The translations under genes were made by a program, and so were the position numbers. From Gloeophyllum trabeum ATCC 11539 (Eukaryota > Basidiomycota > Agaricomycetes > Gloeophyllales > Gloeophyllaceae), in the NCBI RefSeq assembly GCF_000344685.1, contig NW_006920410.1, forward strand, positions 2,490,693 to 2,554,692: a stretch of DNA of 64,000 nt, written 5' to 3'. Below the pieces are notes generated by a model. That model made no database searches and was not told the DNA's origin. It saw only the letters and a list, made by a program, of their open reading frames with translations. Every line of letters starts with the position of its first letter. Positions within the stretch are counted from its first letter, which is position 1. This document shows positions 1 through 10,811 of the stretch, piece after piece.

Positions 1-169
1 GCAGTCCGAGTATCAGAGGACCACAGCCTGTAGCTTCGAGGGTCTACTGCCATGTATCACGGAGACTGGACCATGCTCGTGATTGGATTAACGCTCCCCT
101 CCTATCCAACCGGCCACGGGATCAATCGCTTGATATGTTGTGCCGTCACAATCAACTGGTACATTAACC

Positions 170-2316
170 ATGGCTCTGCCCACAAGGATAGCCAGAGCTG
201 CAATGTCTTCCGGCAAGTGGCAAGAACTGGCGAAGGCGAAGAGAGAGCAGCTCCAACAAGGTATCCCTAAAGAATGGACCATTTCCCCGCGCTCGGAGTC
301 CAATGTACTTCAGATTCCTGGCGAATGTGGGGTACTGAGCTCCCAAGAATTGGAGATTACATCTCTCTCAGACGTTTCCGTACTCCTGCGCAATATAGCC
401 ACTGCCAAATGGTCTTCGCTCGAAGTGACCAGGGCTTTCTGCAAGCGTGCTGCGATCGCCCATCAAGTGGTCAGTACTACGAGGTAGATTCACTATACGC
501 TGACTGATCTCTGGAAACTCAGACGAACTGCTTGACCGATGCTTTCTTTGACTCTGCATTGAAGAAGGCAGCAGAGTTGGACGACTACCTTCAACGGAAC
601 GGCAAGGTGGTCGGACCCCTTCACGGCCTCCCTATATCGCTGAAAGACCAGTTCCAAGTCAAAGGGTACCCCACGCCAATGGGTTAGTCCGGACCTTAGA
701 CGTTATCCGAGCCGTACTTAGATATCGCAGGATACACCTCTTGGCTTGACAAGGTGGCCGAAGAAGATGCCGTCGTCGTCCAAATTCTTCGAGAGTCCGG
801 TGCCGTGATATACGTGCGAACCAATGTACCGCAGACCTTGATGGTGCAGTCCAGTAGTGCCTTGAGGTTCTTGGGCTAACACACTCGTTCAGTGGACGGA
901 GACGTATAACAATGTTTACGGCCGTACGGTTAACCCATTCAACACGTCCCTCACGCCTGGCGGATCCAGTGGCGGAGAAGCCGCGCTACTTGCTATGCAC
1001 GGTAGTATCCTTGGTCTAGGGACCGATATCGGCGGGTTCGTTCTTTCATGAACATATGAGTCACAACTGGTACTTATAGTTGCAAACTAGATCGAGTCGG
1101 CTTCCCGCGCACTTCTGTGGTGTATACGGATTTAAACCTTCGTATCACCGCCTCCCGTGGTACGGGGCAGTCAATTCCCTGGATGGTCAGGAATCCATAT
1201 CAACTGTTGTCGGGCCAATGTCGACGTCTATGAGTGGGCTTCAAATCATTACCAAGGCCATTCTGGACGCCAAGCCCTGGCGTAAGGACCCACAGGCTCT
1301 GAGAAAGCCTTGGGACCATGAAGGATATGCTTTGAGCGAGCACGTCGGAGGCAAACGCCTATGCTTCGGTATTATGTGGGACGATGGAACTCTGAAGCCA
1401 CATCCGCCTGTCCTACGAGCGTTGAGGCAAGTCAAGGGTGCCTTGGAGGCCGCCGGACACTCGGGTACGGGCTATATTCCATGCATCCATTCATCCACGC
1501 TAATGGCTAGACAATTTCTCTCAGTTATCGATTGGACTCCTTACAAGCATGGCGAAATATATGATGTAACGGTATGCGGTGTTTCCCTCGCGCCCCGTTG
1601 TACTCTGACGTAGTCTATATCAGAGAGCCATCTGGTATGCTGATGGTGGCGAAGATTATGAAGCCTGTTTGTCGCCGACAGGAGAGCCGCTTATCAACTC
1701 AATGAAGCCGGGTGCAGATCCGCACGAAGTTGTGGCACATCGCAAGCCACGCGAACCGCTCTCAGCTTACAAGCTATGGCAGCTTCACAAGCAGAAGCGA
1801 CGGTTAAGGAAAGAGCACCTTGACCGCTGGGAGTCTACGTCCTCTAGAACGGGTACGGGGAGGCCTATTGATGCCTTGTTGTGTCCCGTTGCCCCCTACG
1901 TGGCTGTCCCTCATGGCCAGACACGGTGAGGTATTCACGGGTCTGTGGAAGCATATATTTGCTCACACAGGCAGGGCCACAGGTCCGCAGTGTATACCAT
2001 GATCTGGAATGCTTTAGATTATCCCGCATTGGCCATACCTGTGACGAAGGTGGATCCTTCTGTCGATACGGTTCAATCTCGAGAGCGATTCTTTAGCCCG
2101 GATGACGAGACCCTACACAAGCTGTGTAAGTGTGATCTTAGAGGCATCTTCTTTCTCTGAGGATAGATCCCTTCCTTAGACGATCCAGAGATATTCAAGG
2201 GAGTGCCTGTCGGAATACAACTTGTCACGCAGCCACAAGAAGAGGAGGCGTTGTTGGCGATGGGGCAGATTGTGGATGATGCTATCCGAAAGCCGTCTGA
2301 AACTTGTGGACTTTAG
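170..2316 (+). CDS. Amidase signature family hydrolase (fungal acetamidase/FAAH-like), 596 aa
   Basis: Eight exons: 170-469, 523-682, 731-843, 893-1035, 1091-1571, 1624-1925, 1971-2125, 2180-2316. The sum is a whole number of codons. The product should hydrolyse an amide bond in a small or fatty-acid amide in the cytosol. The Ser-cisSer-Lys triad is visible: Lys141 in PISLKDQF, Ser217 in PGGSSGGE and Ser240 in DIGGSSR. The sequence between them, with GLGTDIGG, is typical of the family. The start at 170 lies in a strong context (ACCATGG); in-frame ATGs at 140 and 200 are alternatives that would change only about ten residues. No signal peptide or membrane segment is seen. The substrate cannot be told from sequence. 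The gene is followed in the same direction by MPP10, with which there is no functional link. Confidence 0.9.
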
Positions 2317-2534
2317 TTGGCCGTGTGTAATCGTGATATAATGAATATAAAACCTACATTTGGTTTCTGTCTTTGCCGACACAAGTTATGCAAGTTTCTG
2401 GGACTGTTACATCGTCAATGCCACAATTACCCGATATGGAAGGCACGGTACCATCGTTTCGGGCCTCCAGTTTTCGACTTCGACGATCGGACAGTGCACC
2501 TCCTACCAGACGCTGCACTTTTTGTAGCGCAATA

Positions 2535-4976
2535 ATGGCAGATGCGGCTACTTTCGATGATGCGCTCGAGCCACTCTCACGACTTTCCGTGCTGGTAGCT
2601 GAACATCCGGAGTCCTTTGCAAGCGGGAGCAAAGACATTCGAGAGGCTGCACTCCACGCCACGAAGTGCGTATTCGACCTTGGTACGCTTCTTCGCGACA
2701 CTTTCTTTATGTCCTCTAATTTCCATGCATCTTAAGCTTTGAAGACTGAAACTCCGTCCCAGAAGTATGTCGGTCAACTTCTTTCCTCCCTGACACCGGA
2801 CCACGCTCCTCAGACTCGCTCTCAAGCGCGCGCCAATGGTAAACGAAAACGAAGCCCTAGTCCTTCTCTTCCCCAGAAGGGCGCACCACAAACAACACCG
2901 CTTTCCTCACTGTTCATTGAGGAAATGGACGACGACCAAATTTGGGCTCAACTGGAGCTGAGGGCGAAACATGTTTGCGAGACCCTGGAGGAAGCTTTAG
3001 AGGGGACAGGCGAACCGGAGGATAGCGGGGACGAGGGTTACGAGGAGTCGGATGATGGCGAGGCTGCTGGTGGTAGCGAGGATGATGATGAGAGTCTGGA
3101 GTTACAAGCCTCAGACGAAGACGTTTCGGACAAGGACGAGGACGATGATGAAGACGAGGATGAAGACGAAGAGGGCTCCTTGGACGAGGAGGCTATGGAA
3201 GATGGAACCACCGCCCTTCGAGATCCCTCTGATGATGAAGATGTGGAGGATGAAGAAGAGTATCTTTCTTTGGACGAGGTTCCCCCCCGTAAAGACAAGG
3301 CGTCTGCCCTCAAACCTCCGAAACCGAAAGTCGGTGGTCACCCCGAGCTGGATGACGGCTTCTTTGACCTTGCGGCTTTCAATGCCGAGGTTGAAGAGGC
3401 AGAAGCTCGCTCGGTTTCCAGAGGCACGCTAGGGGGCGGGGACGACGAGGATGACGACGGGGATGAGTCCTTCGACATGTTTGCCCCCGTGGATGATTTG
3501 CAAGTCGAGGAGGAGGAAGCTGTCGAGAATGCGGGTGGAGGTTTGCCTTGTCTTCTGACACCAAGCTATGGTATTGACTCGTATCGTACAGAGGCATATT
3601 ATCAGGACTTCTTCGAACCGCCTGCGAAGGTTAAGACAAAAAGGAATCCTTCTCTGCCCGAAAAGAAGACCACCAAGGTACGGTTCCACGACGAGGTGCG
3701 AGTCAAGAAGATCAAAGCGAAAGGCAAAGGCCTCCCGGTGTCGTTTATGGATGATGTTCCAACTGATCTGAGCTCCGCTTACGAGTATGGTGAGGAGCTG
3801 TCTGACGAGGAAGATGATGCGGGAGGCTTTGACCTCGGAGAAGAAGAGTCAGAAGAGGACGGCGTTGACAATCCTTCCGATGAAGAAATGGAAGGGGACA
3901 GCGATGATGAGCTCGATACTCGGGATACTATGGAGCGTTTCAAGGATGATTTATTCGCAGAGGAGGAGGAGACACCTCAATCTGGTCCGTACAGTAAACT
4001 TTGTGCGCCGATGGCTTGACTGAGCGTACCTTATCAGATCTTTCTACACACGAGAAACGTATGGCTGCTCTGAGGGAGCAGATAACTGCTTTGGAAGCAG
4101 AAAATATCTCCAAGAAAGATTGGACTCTGATGGGCGAAGCTACGGCGAGGTCGCGGCCTCAGAACTCACTACTCGAAGAAGACTTGGAATTCGATCGAGT
4201 GATGAAGGTTGTACCTGTCGTGACGGAGGAGAGTGTGCAGAACCTTGAGGATCGGATAAAGGCAAGGATTCTGGAAGGCAACTTCGATGACGTGGTGCGC
4301 AAGCGCCCTCTCGACGACAAACCTTTCTTGCCGTCGCGGTTTTTCGAGCTTCAGGACACGAAGTCTAAACAATCTCTGGCGGAGATATACGAGGACGAGT
4401 ACACAGCTGCACGAACTGGTGGCGTGGCCGGGGAAGATCGCGATGGTAAACTTCAGGCCGAGCACCAAGAGATTGAAAATCAGTGGGAGTCCATTTGCGC
4501 GAAATTGGATGCTCTGTGCAACGTGCACTTTACGCCGAAGCAGGTGAGTGGTCCGAGTGCAGGTTTCGTCAGGTATCCGACTGAGATGCTGTTCGTTACA
4601 GCCTAAAGCTACTATCTCGACCGTGTCCAACGTATCTGCTGCTACTCTGGAGTCAGCGCTTCCCACTTCGAAGGCAACCACCACTATGTTGGCACCCGAA
4701 GAGGTGTATGCGCCGTCGACCTCGGCCCCGCGCTCATCGAGTGAGCTCACACCGGCTGAGAAACGTGCGCTTCACAATAAGCAGAAGAAGAAGAGACGGA
4801 AGGCACGAGACCTTCTTGACAAGACAGTCGACAAAGTTGCGAGAGTGCGAGGTATCAAGGGTGTGAAGAAGCAGAAGGAGGAGGCGCTGAACAGTGTGGT
4901 GAAGAGTGGAAAGGGTGTCACGGTAATTGGGAAGAAGACGGATCAGAATGCGAAAAAAGGTCGTAGTAAGGGCTAG
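2535..4976 (+). CDS. MPP10: U3 small nucleolar ribonucleoprotein MPP10, 758 aa
   Basis: Four exons: 2535-2682, 2737-3984, 4038-4543, 4602-4976. MPP10 is a core part of the U3 snoRNP/SSU processome, acting in the nucleolus in 18S rRNA maturation with IMP3 and IMP4. The family is recognised by FIEEMDDDQIWAQLELR near residue 110, by long Asp/Glu/Ser runs through the middle (roughly residues 130-420), and by the conserved C-terminal block EDLEFDRV, RIKARILEG.FDDVVRK and LPSRFFELQDTKSKQSLAEI. The tail is Lys/Arg-rich. All three introns are 53-58 nt. The acidic repeats produce long but meaningless Ser-rich open frames on the opposite strand. Identification is secure. Confidence 0.96.
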
Positions 4977-5140
4977 TATTGCTTGCCTATACTTACCACC
5001 TCTTCTGGTGCTTGCTTGTGAGTATACAATATTCCCGCTACCGTAGGTAGTGGGTCTTGGACCCCCCGGCCGTTCGCAGGTTTCCTGCGATCGTTTCAAG
5101 ATCTACGCGATTTTTATTTGACACTATTTGGCTCTTAACC

Positions 5141-5582
5141 GTATATGGCGGACGGCAGGACCGGCACACGGCTTTGGACCAATCAAAGATGGGGTCCTCA
5201 AAGGACCCCGATTGTAGAACCACGTGGCATCTCTCTTTCCATCTTTAGCCAAGGTGGCGGATGCTGGTCAAGGGACTCAAGAGAACAGACATGACCTAGC
5301 TTGGGGCGTTGGAGATGCGGTCTCCAGGTGAAAGCAGCATACTTCAATGTCAGCTGTTTTACATAAATGTCTTGTATACTCAGAACCTGAGGGAGGAGTG
5401 AGTGGACATCTCTTCAAATCGTTGAGGTGAATGCTCAGTCGGAAATCATGGCTGGAACACAACTGCTTTCGCAAAATAAATATATTAGTATATGATGCTG
5501 CTCAGGATGTCAAGTTTTCAGCTTGCTACCAAATCTTATCTATGTCTACGGTAGCGGGCTCTGCCGCTCGCACGGCCCTACC
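5141..5582 (+). repeat. Left copy of 442-bp direct repeat flanking gap 1
   Basis: The sequence from 5141 to 5582 recurs at 6079-6520, a constant offset of 938; spot checks at both ends and inside agree exactly. The first copy ends exactly where the N run begins and the second starts exactly where it ends. This is the signature of two contigs that overlap but were scaffolded instead of merged. It is probably not biological. Confidence 0.85.
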
Positions 5583-6078
5583 NNNNNNNNNNNNNNNNNN
5601 NNNNNNNNNNNNNNNNNNNNNNNNNNNNNNNNNNNNNNNNNNNNNNNNNNNNNNNNNNNNNNNNNNNNNNNNNNNNNNNNNNNNNNNNNNNNNNNNNNNN
5701 NNNNNNNNNNNNNNNNNNNNNNNNNNNNNNNNNNNNNNNNNNNNNNNNNNNNNNNNNNNNNNNNNNNNNNNNNNNNNNNNNNNNNNNNNNNNNNNNNNNN
5801 NNNNNNNNNNNNNNNNNNNNNNNNNNNNNNNNNNNNNNNNNNNNNNNNNNNNNNNNNNNNNNNNNNNNNNNNNNNNNNNNNNNNNNNNNNNNNNNNNNNN
5901 NNNNNNNNNNNNNNNNNNNNNNNNNNNNNNNNNNNNNNNNNNNNNNNNNNNNNNNNNNNNNNNNNNNNNNNNNNNNNNNNNNNNNNNNNNNNNNNNNNNN
6001 NNNNNNNNNNNNNNNNNNNNNNNNNNNNNNNNNNNNNNNNNNNNNNNNNNNNNNNNNNNNNNNNNNNNNNNNNNNNNN
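5583..6078. other. Assembly gap (496 N)
   Basis: A run of 496 undetermined bases. Because the flanks are identical, the gap may have no real sequence in it. Confidence 0.99.
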
Positions 6079-6520
6079 GTATATGGCGGACGGCAGGACC
6101 GGCACACGGCTTTGGACCAATCAAAGATGGGGTCCTCAAAGGACCCCGATTGTAGAACCACGTGGCATCTCTCTTTCCATCTTTAGCCAAGGTGGCGGAT
6201 GCTGGTCAAGGGACTCAAGAGAACAGACATGACCTAGCTTGGGGCGTTGGAGATGCGGTCTCCAGGTGAAAGCAGCATACTTCAATGTCAGCTGTTTTAC
6301 ATAAATGTCTTGTATACTCAGAACCTGAGGGAGGAGTGAGTGGACATCTCTTCAAATCGTTGAGGTGAATGCTCAGTCGGAAATCATGGCTGGAACACAA
6401 CTGCTTTCGCAAAATAAATATATTAGTATATGATGCTGCTCAGGATGTCAAGTTTTCAGCTTGCTACCAAATCTTATCTATGTCTACGGTAGCGGGCTCT
6501 GCCGCTCGCACGGCCCTACC
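6079..6520 (+). repeat. Right copy of 442-bp direct repeat flanking gap 1
   Basis: Copy of 5141-5582, followed by unique sequence leading to the SEC9 promoter. See the left copy for the interpretation. Confidence 0.85.
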
Positions 6521-6672
6521 GCCTTATTCAATGCCCTCGGGCTCGAATCCATGATCGGGCGTATGCTGAGCACGTGGCAAACTACTGCCTTAAGAGGCCC
6601 TCATAATCGAAGCCGGTAACGCAGCACAACAGCCATCTCTCCCCCGACTGTCACTCTACGTCCTCGTTCACA

Positions 6673-7886
6673 ATGTCTTTCCTGAGGCGCAAAGAAAAGA
6701 ACCTCATTCCTCCGGTTGAACCTCCCGGTGCGGCGCGTAATGAGCTCCTGGGTTCTGGTTCTAGGGGGAACAGCACATCACCCCGTCCACCCCCGTCGTA
6801 CCGCTCGACTGCCAGCACCTATGTCGCCAGTAGAGATGGTGATCCCTACAACGGCTACAAAGCACCCAGCAGGACTGGGTCACAGACAGACGTAGAGTCT
6901 TCTTCCCGCTACACTAGGAGCACCCCAGCGGGCGACTCTTACTCTCGGGGCCAGGGAAACGTGGATAGGGATCGTCAAGAGCTCTTTGCTGGCTACAACC
7001 CTCAGAAGGGTGGTTCTGGTAGATTCTTCGATGATGCTCCTGCCGAACCCGGCGAGAACGAGGACGAAGAGGTTGAGGGGATCAAGCAACAGATAAGATA
7101 CACTAAGCAGGAGAGCGTCAATTCCACTCGGAATGCTCTCCGGATGGCTCGTGAGGCAGAGGAAACGGCCAGGAACACTGTCGCTAAGCTGGGTGACCAG
7201 TCTGGTATGTGGTTCGATGATCGCTCCGTCAACGCTACTTAATTTTCCTTCCACAGAGAAGCTCGCTAACACTGAGCGTCATCTCGATGTCTCGAAGGGG
7301 CACACCAACCGAGCTCAAGACAAGACCGATGAATTGAAGCAGCTAAACCGTTCCATCTTCCGCCCTGTCATCACCTTCAACAAGGACGCCAAACGTGCCG
7401 CACAAGAGGCAAAGTTACAGCAACGGTACGAAGAAGAGCGCGAGGAACGTGAGAAGGCTATGATGGATATAAGGGAGACTCAGAATCGTCTCGGGAGAGC
7501 GCAGACTTATGGAGCGCAGGAGGAAGATGAGGAAGGCATCGGCGGCGGCGGTGTAAGGTCAAGATTCAAGACCGCTGAGCAACAGGCCCTCAGGAAGGAG
7601 CAGCGAAAGCGCTACCAATTCGAGGCCACTGAGTCTGACGATGAGATGGAGAACGAATTGGACGACAACCTTGATGAGATCGCCGATGCCACCAAACGCT
7701 TGAAAGCACTGGGTATGGCTATGGGACAAGAGTTGGACAGTCAGGTTGGCAGGATCGGGCGCATCGAAGAGAAGACGGTCAACCTGGACAACAAGGTGTT
7801 CTCCACCACGGAGAGGGTGCGTCATGTCCTTGATATACACTCTGCATACCCTGACGCTCCCCTTGCAGCTCAAAAGGATCAAGTAA
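6673..7886 (+). CDS. SEC9: SNAP-25/SEC9-type t-SNARE, 369 aa
   Basis: Three exons: 6673-7204, 7257-7816, 7869-7886. SEC9 supplies two SNARE helices (Qb and Qc) to the plasma-membrane fusion complex with an Sso syntaxin and an Snc synaptobrevin in exocytosis. The N-terminal third is Ser/Pro/Tyr/Gly-rich and disordered. Two coiled-coil SNARE motifs follow, one around residues 145-215 ([18 protein letters not shown] onward) and one at the C-terminus ([18 protein letters not shown]... LDNKV). There is no transmembrane segment, as expected for Sec9. The last 52-nt intron leaves a terminal exon of 18 nt (Leu-Lys-Arg-Ile-Lys-stop); without that splice the frame runs on as unrelated sequence. The basic ending is usual in the family. 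Confidence 0.95.
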
Positions 7887-8238
7887 ACCTTGCATACCTT
7901 ACCTGTCTATTGTTGTGGCAGACTCGCATCATTCAGCTAAACTTCTGGGCTCAATTGTCAGGCGCTTTTCGAGGTCGTGCATTGTATAACTCGGACTACA
8001 TTCTTTTAGGATACGCCTTGTAAATTACTCGCGAGATATCGGGATTTTAATACGTTCAACATGGTGTTCACGTAAAGGGTGCAGTGAGAGGAAATGGATT
8101 GCGGGCCGCAGGGCCCGGGCACGTACTTACCCACAGTCCAAAACATGGTGGCTTAGAGTCGCTGATCGACATCTGTTCTGTCTACTCTTTTACTTGCGTT
8201 CCCGGCGGGAGTCGAGTCTCTGCCCGGCCTCGTTGGCC

Positions 8239-10175
8239 ATGGAGGAGGAGAATGTCGAAAGTGAATTGTGGTGCGTACATTTGTGATCCGTGCCTAATTG
8301 TATAGGGATCGAAACTTTGCCCTGCAGGGAACGACTTATTGGAGAGCAAACAGGTACGACGTTCTTAAGGATCTTGTGGTGTTCGGTTAGGCTGACTCTT
8401 ACTGCTAGCTCTGTTCCGTAAGACGATAAATGAAAATGCGGAACTGAATGCACGAGTCAAGGAGCTCGAGCGCGAAGTATCAGTATGGAAGCTTGCTCAT
8501 AAGACTGCCGACGAGGAGAGAAGTGCAATGAAGCGATCAATATCCAAACTTGAACGCAGTATTGGTTCTTTTAAAGTTAGTGATCCTGCTCTTGCACACT
8601 GAACCTGTGCGACTAATGGCCCGAACACACGATTAGGATGATAACCCTCTAGTTATCTGTTTGATTGATGGAGACGGTCATATATTCTCTCAGGACCTCT
8701 TGACGAAGGGGCAATCGGGCGGTCGTCAGGCTGCTATGTCCCTCACCAAGGGCATAATGGACTACATGTCTAACGACGATGACACTACTGCGGGTCGAAG
8801 CCAACTTTGGTTGACCATTTACTGCAACAAGAACGGTCTACTGGAGACACTCGTGAATCATCATATCTGTACAGCCGAGCAATATGAGGCCTTCGTCCTC
8901 GGGTTCAATCAATCTTCCCCACTATTCTCCATCGTTGACGTCGGTAGCGGGAAGGAAGCTGCCGATGCCAAGATTAAAGGTGCGCATAGGTTAATGCTAT
9001 CGAATCTTCCAGCGACCTCATGGGCTTCAGAATGTCTTCGACTATTTACTCGATTTCCACAGACATCCCGTGTCTTCTTCGGCGGTACGCCCTGCTTCCC
9101 TCTTCTAATATGACCTTGCACTCACCCAGCGCAGGCGGTCACGACAATGGATACACCTCTACACTCAACTACTTGCAAAATGAGGGTTTGGTTGAGAAGA
9201 TCGTACTACTGCGTGGTTACAGAGACCTCGCATCCGAATTGAAAAGCTTGAATCTTCCGAATCTAGAAATTGAAGGCGTTTTCATGTTGAGAAAGCTCCC
9301 AACATTCCCGCACAAGAAATCATCTACTCCCCCCTCAACAATACAAGCTGAAGACTTTGACAAGTTCAGGACGTCTTCCAGGGCGTCCAATGCACTTCCT
9401 ACGATGAGCCCTAAACAGGGTAACAAGACACTACGATATCCTGATCCGTCGTTGGTGAGTTATGAAGTGTTAGTGTCCTGGCCATGATCTGAGCGTATCT
9501 ATATAGTCTATCAATAAACGTTCGTGAGAGATATATATATACAGCTACGGGTTGCTGACGGGTACTCGCAGAAAAACCTCCGCCATGCAACTTCTACTAC
9601 CTGGCCGAGTGCAAATCCGGGGACCGTTGCCGTTACGGTCATGACTATATACTGACGCACGATCATCTCAACGAGATCCGCACCAACTCCAAAAGATCAC
9701 CGTGTCCCGCGGTCAACAGAAGTAAGCGTTCGTTAAACGAGTCGATTGACACTGATCTTTCATCTTGTCAGATCAAGCGTGTCCCAACGGAGAAAACTGC
9801 TGTATGGGCCACCTTTGCCCTCGTGGCTCCAGATGCATATTCCTCAAGCAAGGCAAATGTAAATTTACGGGGAGTAAGGATCAGCTTCTAACTCTGTTGA
9901 AGTCCGCGGGCACTGACGAGATACCAGCGGACATGCATCAAGACCCTCCGACACGCGGGAAAAACTCACACAGGCGGAATCACTCCAATAGTACGCACTT
10001 CGATGTCGGAGGAGGAAGTTATGGTAGCCCTCTATCGTCTCCGAGCCTCGCGAGCCCCGCTAATGAGCCCGCCGAGACCTACAACCTGGGCTCACCTTCA
10101 AAATACTCCAGCCACACACTTCTATATCCAGCCAATGTAGAGTACAGCGCCGCTGGCATGTATCCTTCGTACTAG
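8239..10175 (+). CDS. CCCH zinc-finger protein with coiled coil and conserved central domain, 502 aa
   Basis: Nine exons: 8239-8270, 8328-8353, 8409-8575, 8637-8979, 9031-9084, 9135-9454, 9507-9519, 9572-9721, 9772-10175. The sum is exactly 503 codons including the stop. It opens with a charged coiled coil (about residues 12-75). A central domain follows, starting at VICLIDGDGHIF and ending near FFGGGHDNGY and LLRGYRDLASEL. Next comes a CX7CX5CX3H finger (CNFYYLAECKSGDRCRYGH), and after it a second, less regular Cys cluster (CPNGENCCMGHLCPRGSRC). The tail is disordered. This architecture recurs in fungal CCCH proteins. The fingers suggest RNA binding; the DGD start resembles NYN/PIN-type nuclease folds, which is inference only. 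The 13-nt exon 7 is needed to keep the frame into the finger. Confidence 0.85.
9507..9519 (+). other. 13-nt microexon of the CCCH gene
   Basis: The exon lies between an upstream TATATAG acceptor and a downstream GTTCGT donor. It joins Leu at the end of exon 6 to a Ser-Ile-Asn-Lys-Gln stretch directly before the Pro-Pro-Pro-Cys of the zinc finger. Its two introns are each 52 nt. A single intron between exons 6 and 8 does not preserve the frame. Confidence 0.75.
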
Positions 10176-10811
10176 GTAGCAAAATCATGACATGCAGTAC
10201 TGCTTATTTTTGATTCACCGGATGCTCGCAGACGCGCCATAGCTGTGGTTAATCCCCCGTGCCACATGTATGAGCGACGCGAGAACGTCCAGTAGTATTG
10301 ACCATGGAAACCGTTAGGGGGAGGGCACGGAAGGGGCTTCAGTGGGTTCGTGTGACCCCAATTGGACAGACAGCTTCGATTACTCACCACATTTTTTACA
10401 ATTACCCAGCAATATCAATCTCACAGACTGATACAATAAACTTACAAGTTAAAACCCTCAGGCTATGCAGATTTTATCATAAGCAGGAGGGGTACGCGTC
10501 TGTGGCCGGTGGACAGAGCCACAGAATCGACACGCGCCCACGTGCACCGTGGTGTGGTTCTCACGTTCGCATTTGCAGTTCGCGAACGCGTTCGGCGGTG
10601 TGACCTCCCAGTGGGGTCGACTTTCTGCGACTGTCTGAGTGTCTGAGCCAAGTCTGAGCGACGCGACACTTCGCGGTGTGACACTGGCACGCGTGTGTGA
10701 CGGGACGTGGCACGGCCTTCTGGTCGCGCCTCGGAATATGGTACGCTACGCCCAGTTCTCCCTGTAATCCCTCCCCTGGCGGCTAGCACGACCGAAAGCA
10801 CTCTACACACC
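10176..10811. other. Intergenic, SRA gene promoter side
   Basis: No coding sequence recognised. The right half is rich in CG, with repeated GTGTGAC/CGACGCGACAC-like words shortly before the SRA start. An in-frame upstream ATG at 10707 exists, but the start at 10812 has the better context. Confidence 0.5.

Larger units (their letters stand above)
4977..6672. other. Intergenic stretch containing an assembly gap
   Basis: No coding exon is recognised between the MPP10 stop and the SEC9 start. It holds the run of N at 5583-6078 and the two identical flanking copies described separately. If the copies are collapsed the true spacer is about 760 bp. Confidence 0.6.

Noticed and set aside
3038..3341. 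Open frames rich in Ser or hydrophobic residues on the minus strand
   Set aside because: They are the antisense of the Asp/Glu codon runs of MPP10, so the composition is forced by the other strand.
5431..6186. Long open frames spanning the N runs at 5583-6078 and 45623-46263
   Set aside because: The length comes from undetermined bases; the real ends have no coding character.
8252..8305. Alternative start of the CCCH gene at 8252 with a 35-nt first intron
   Set aside because: The ATG at 8239 with a 57-nt intron gives a normal intron and a coherent coiled-coil N-terminus (EEENVESELWERLIGEQTAL).
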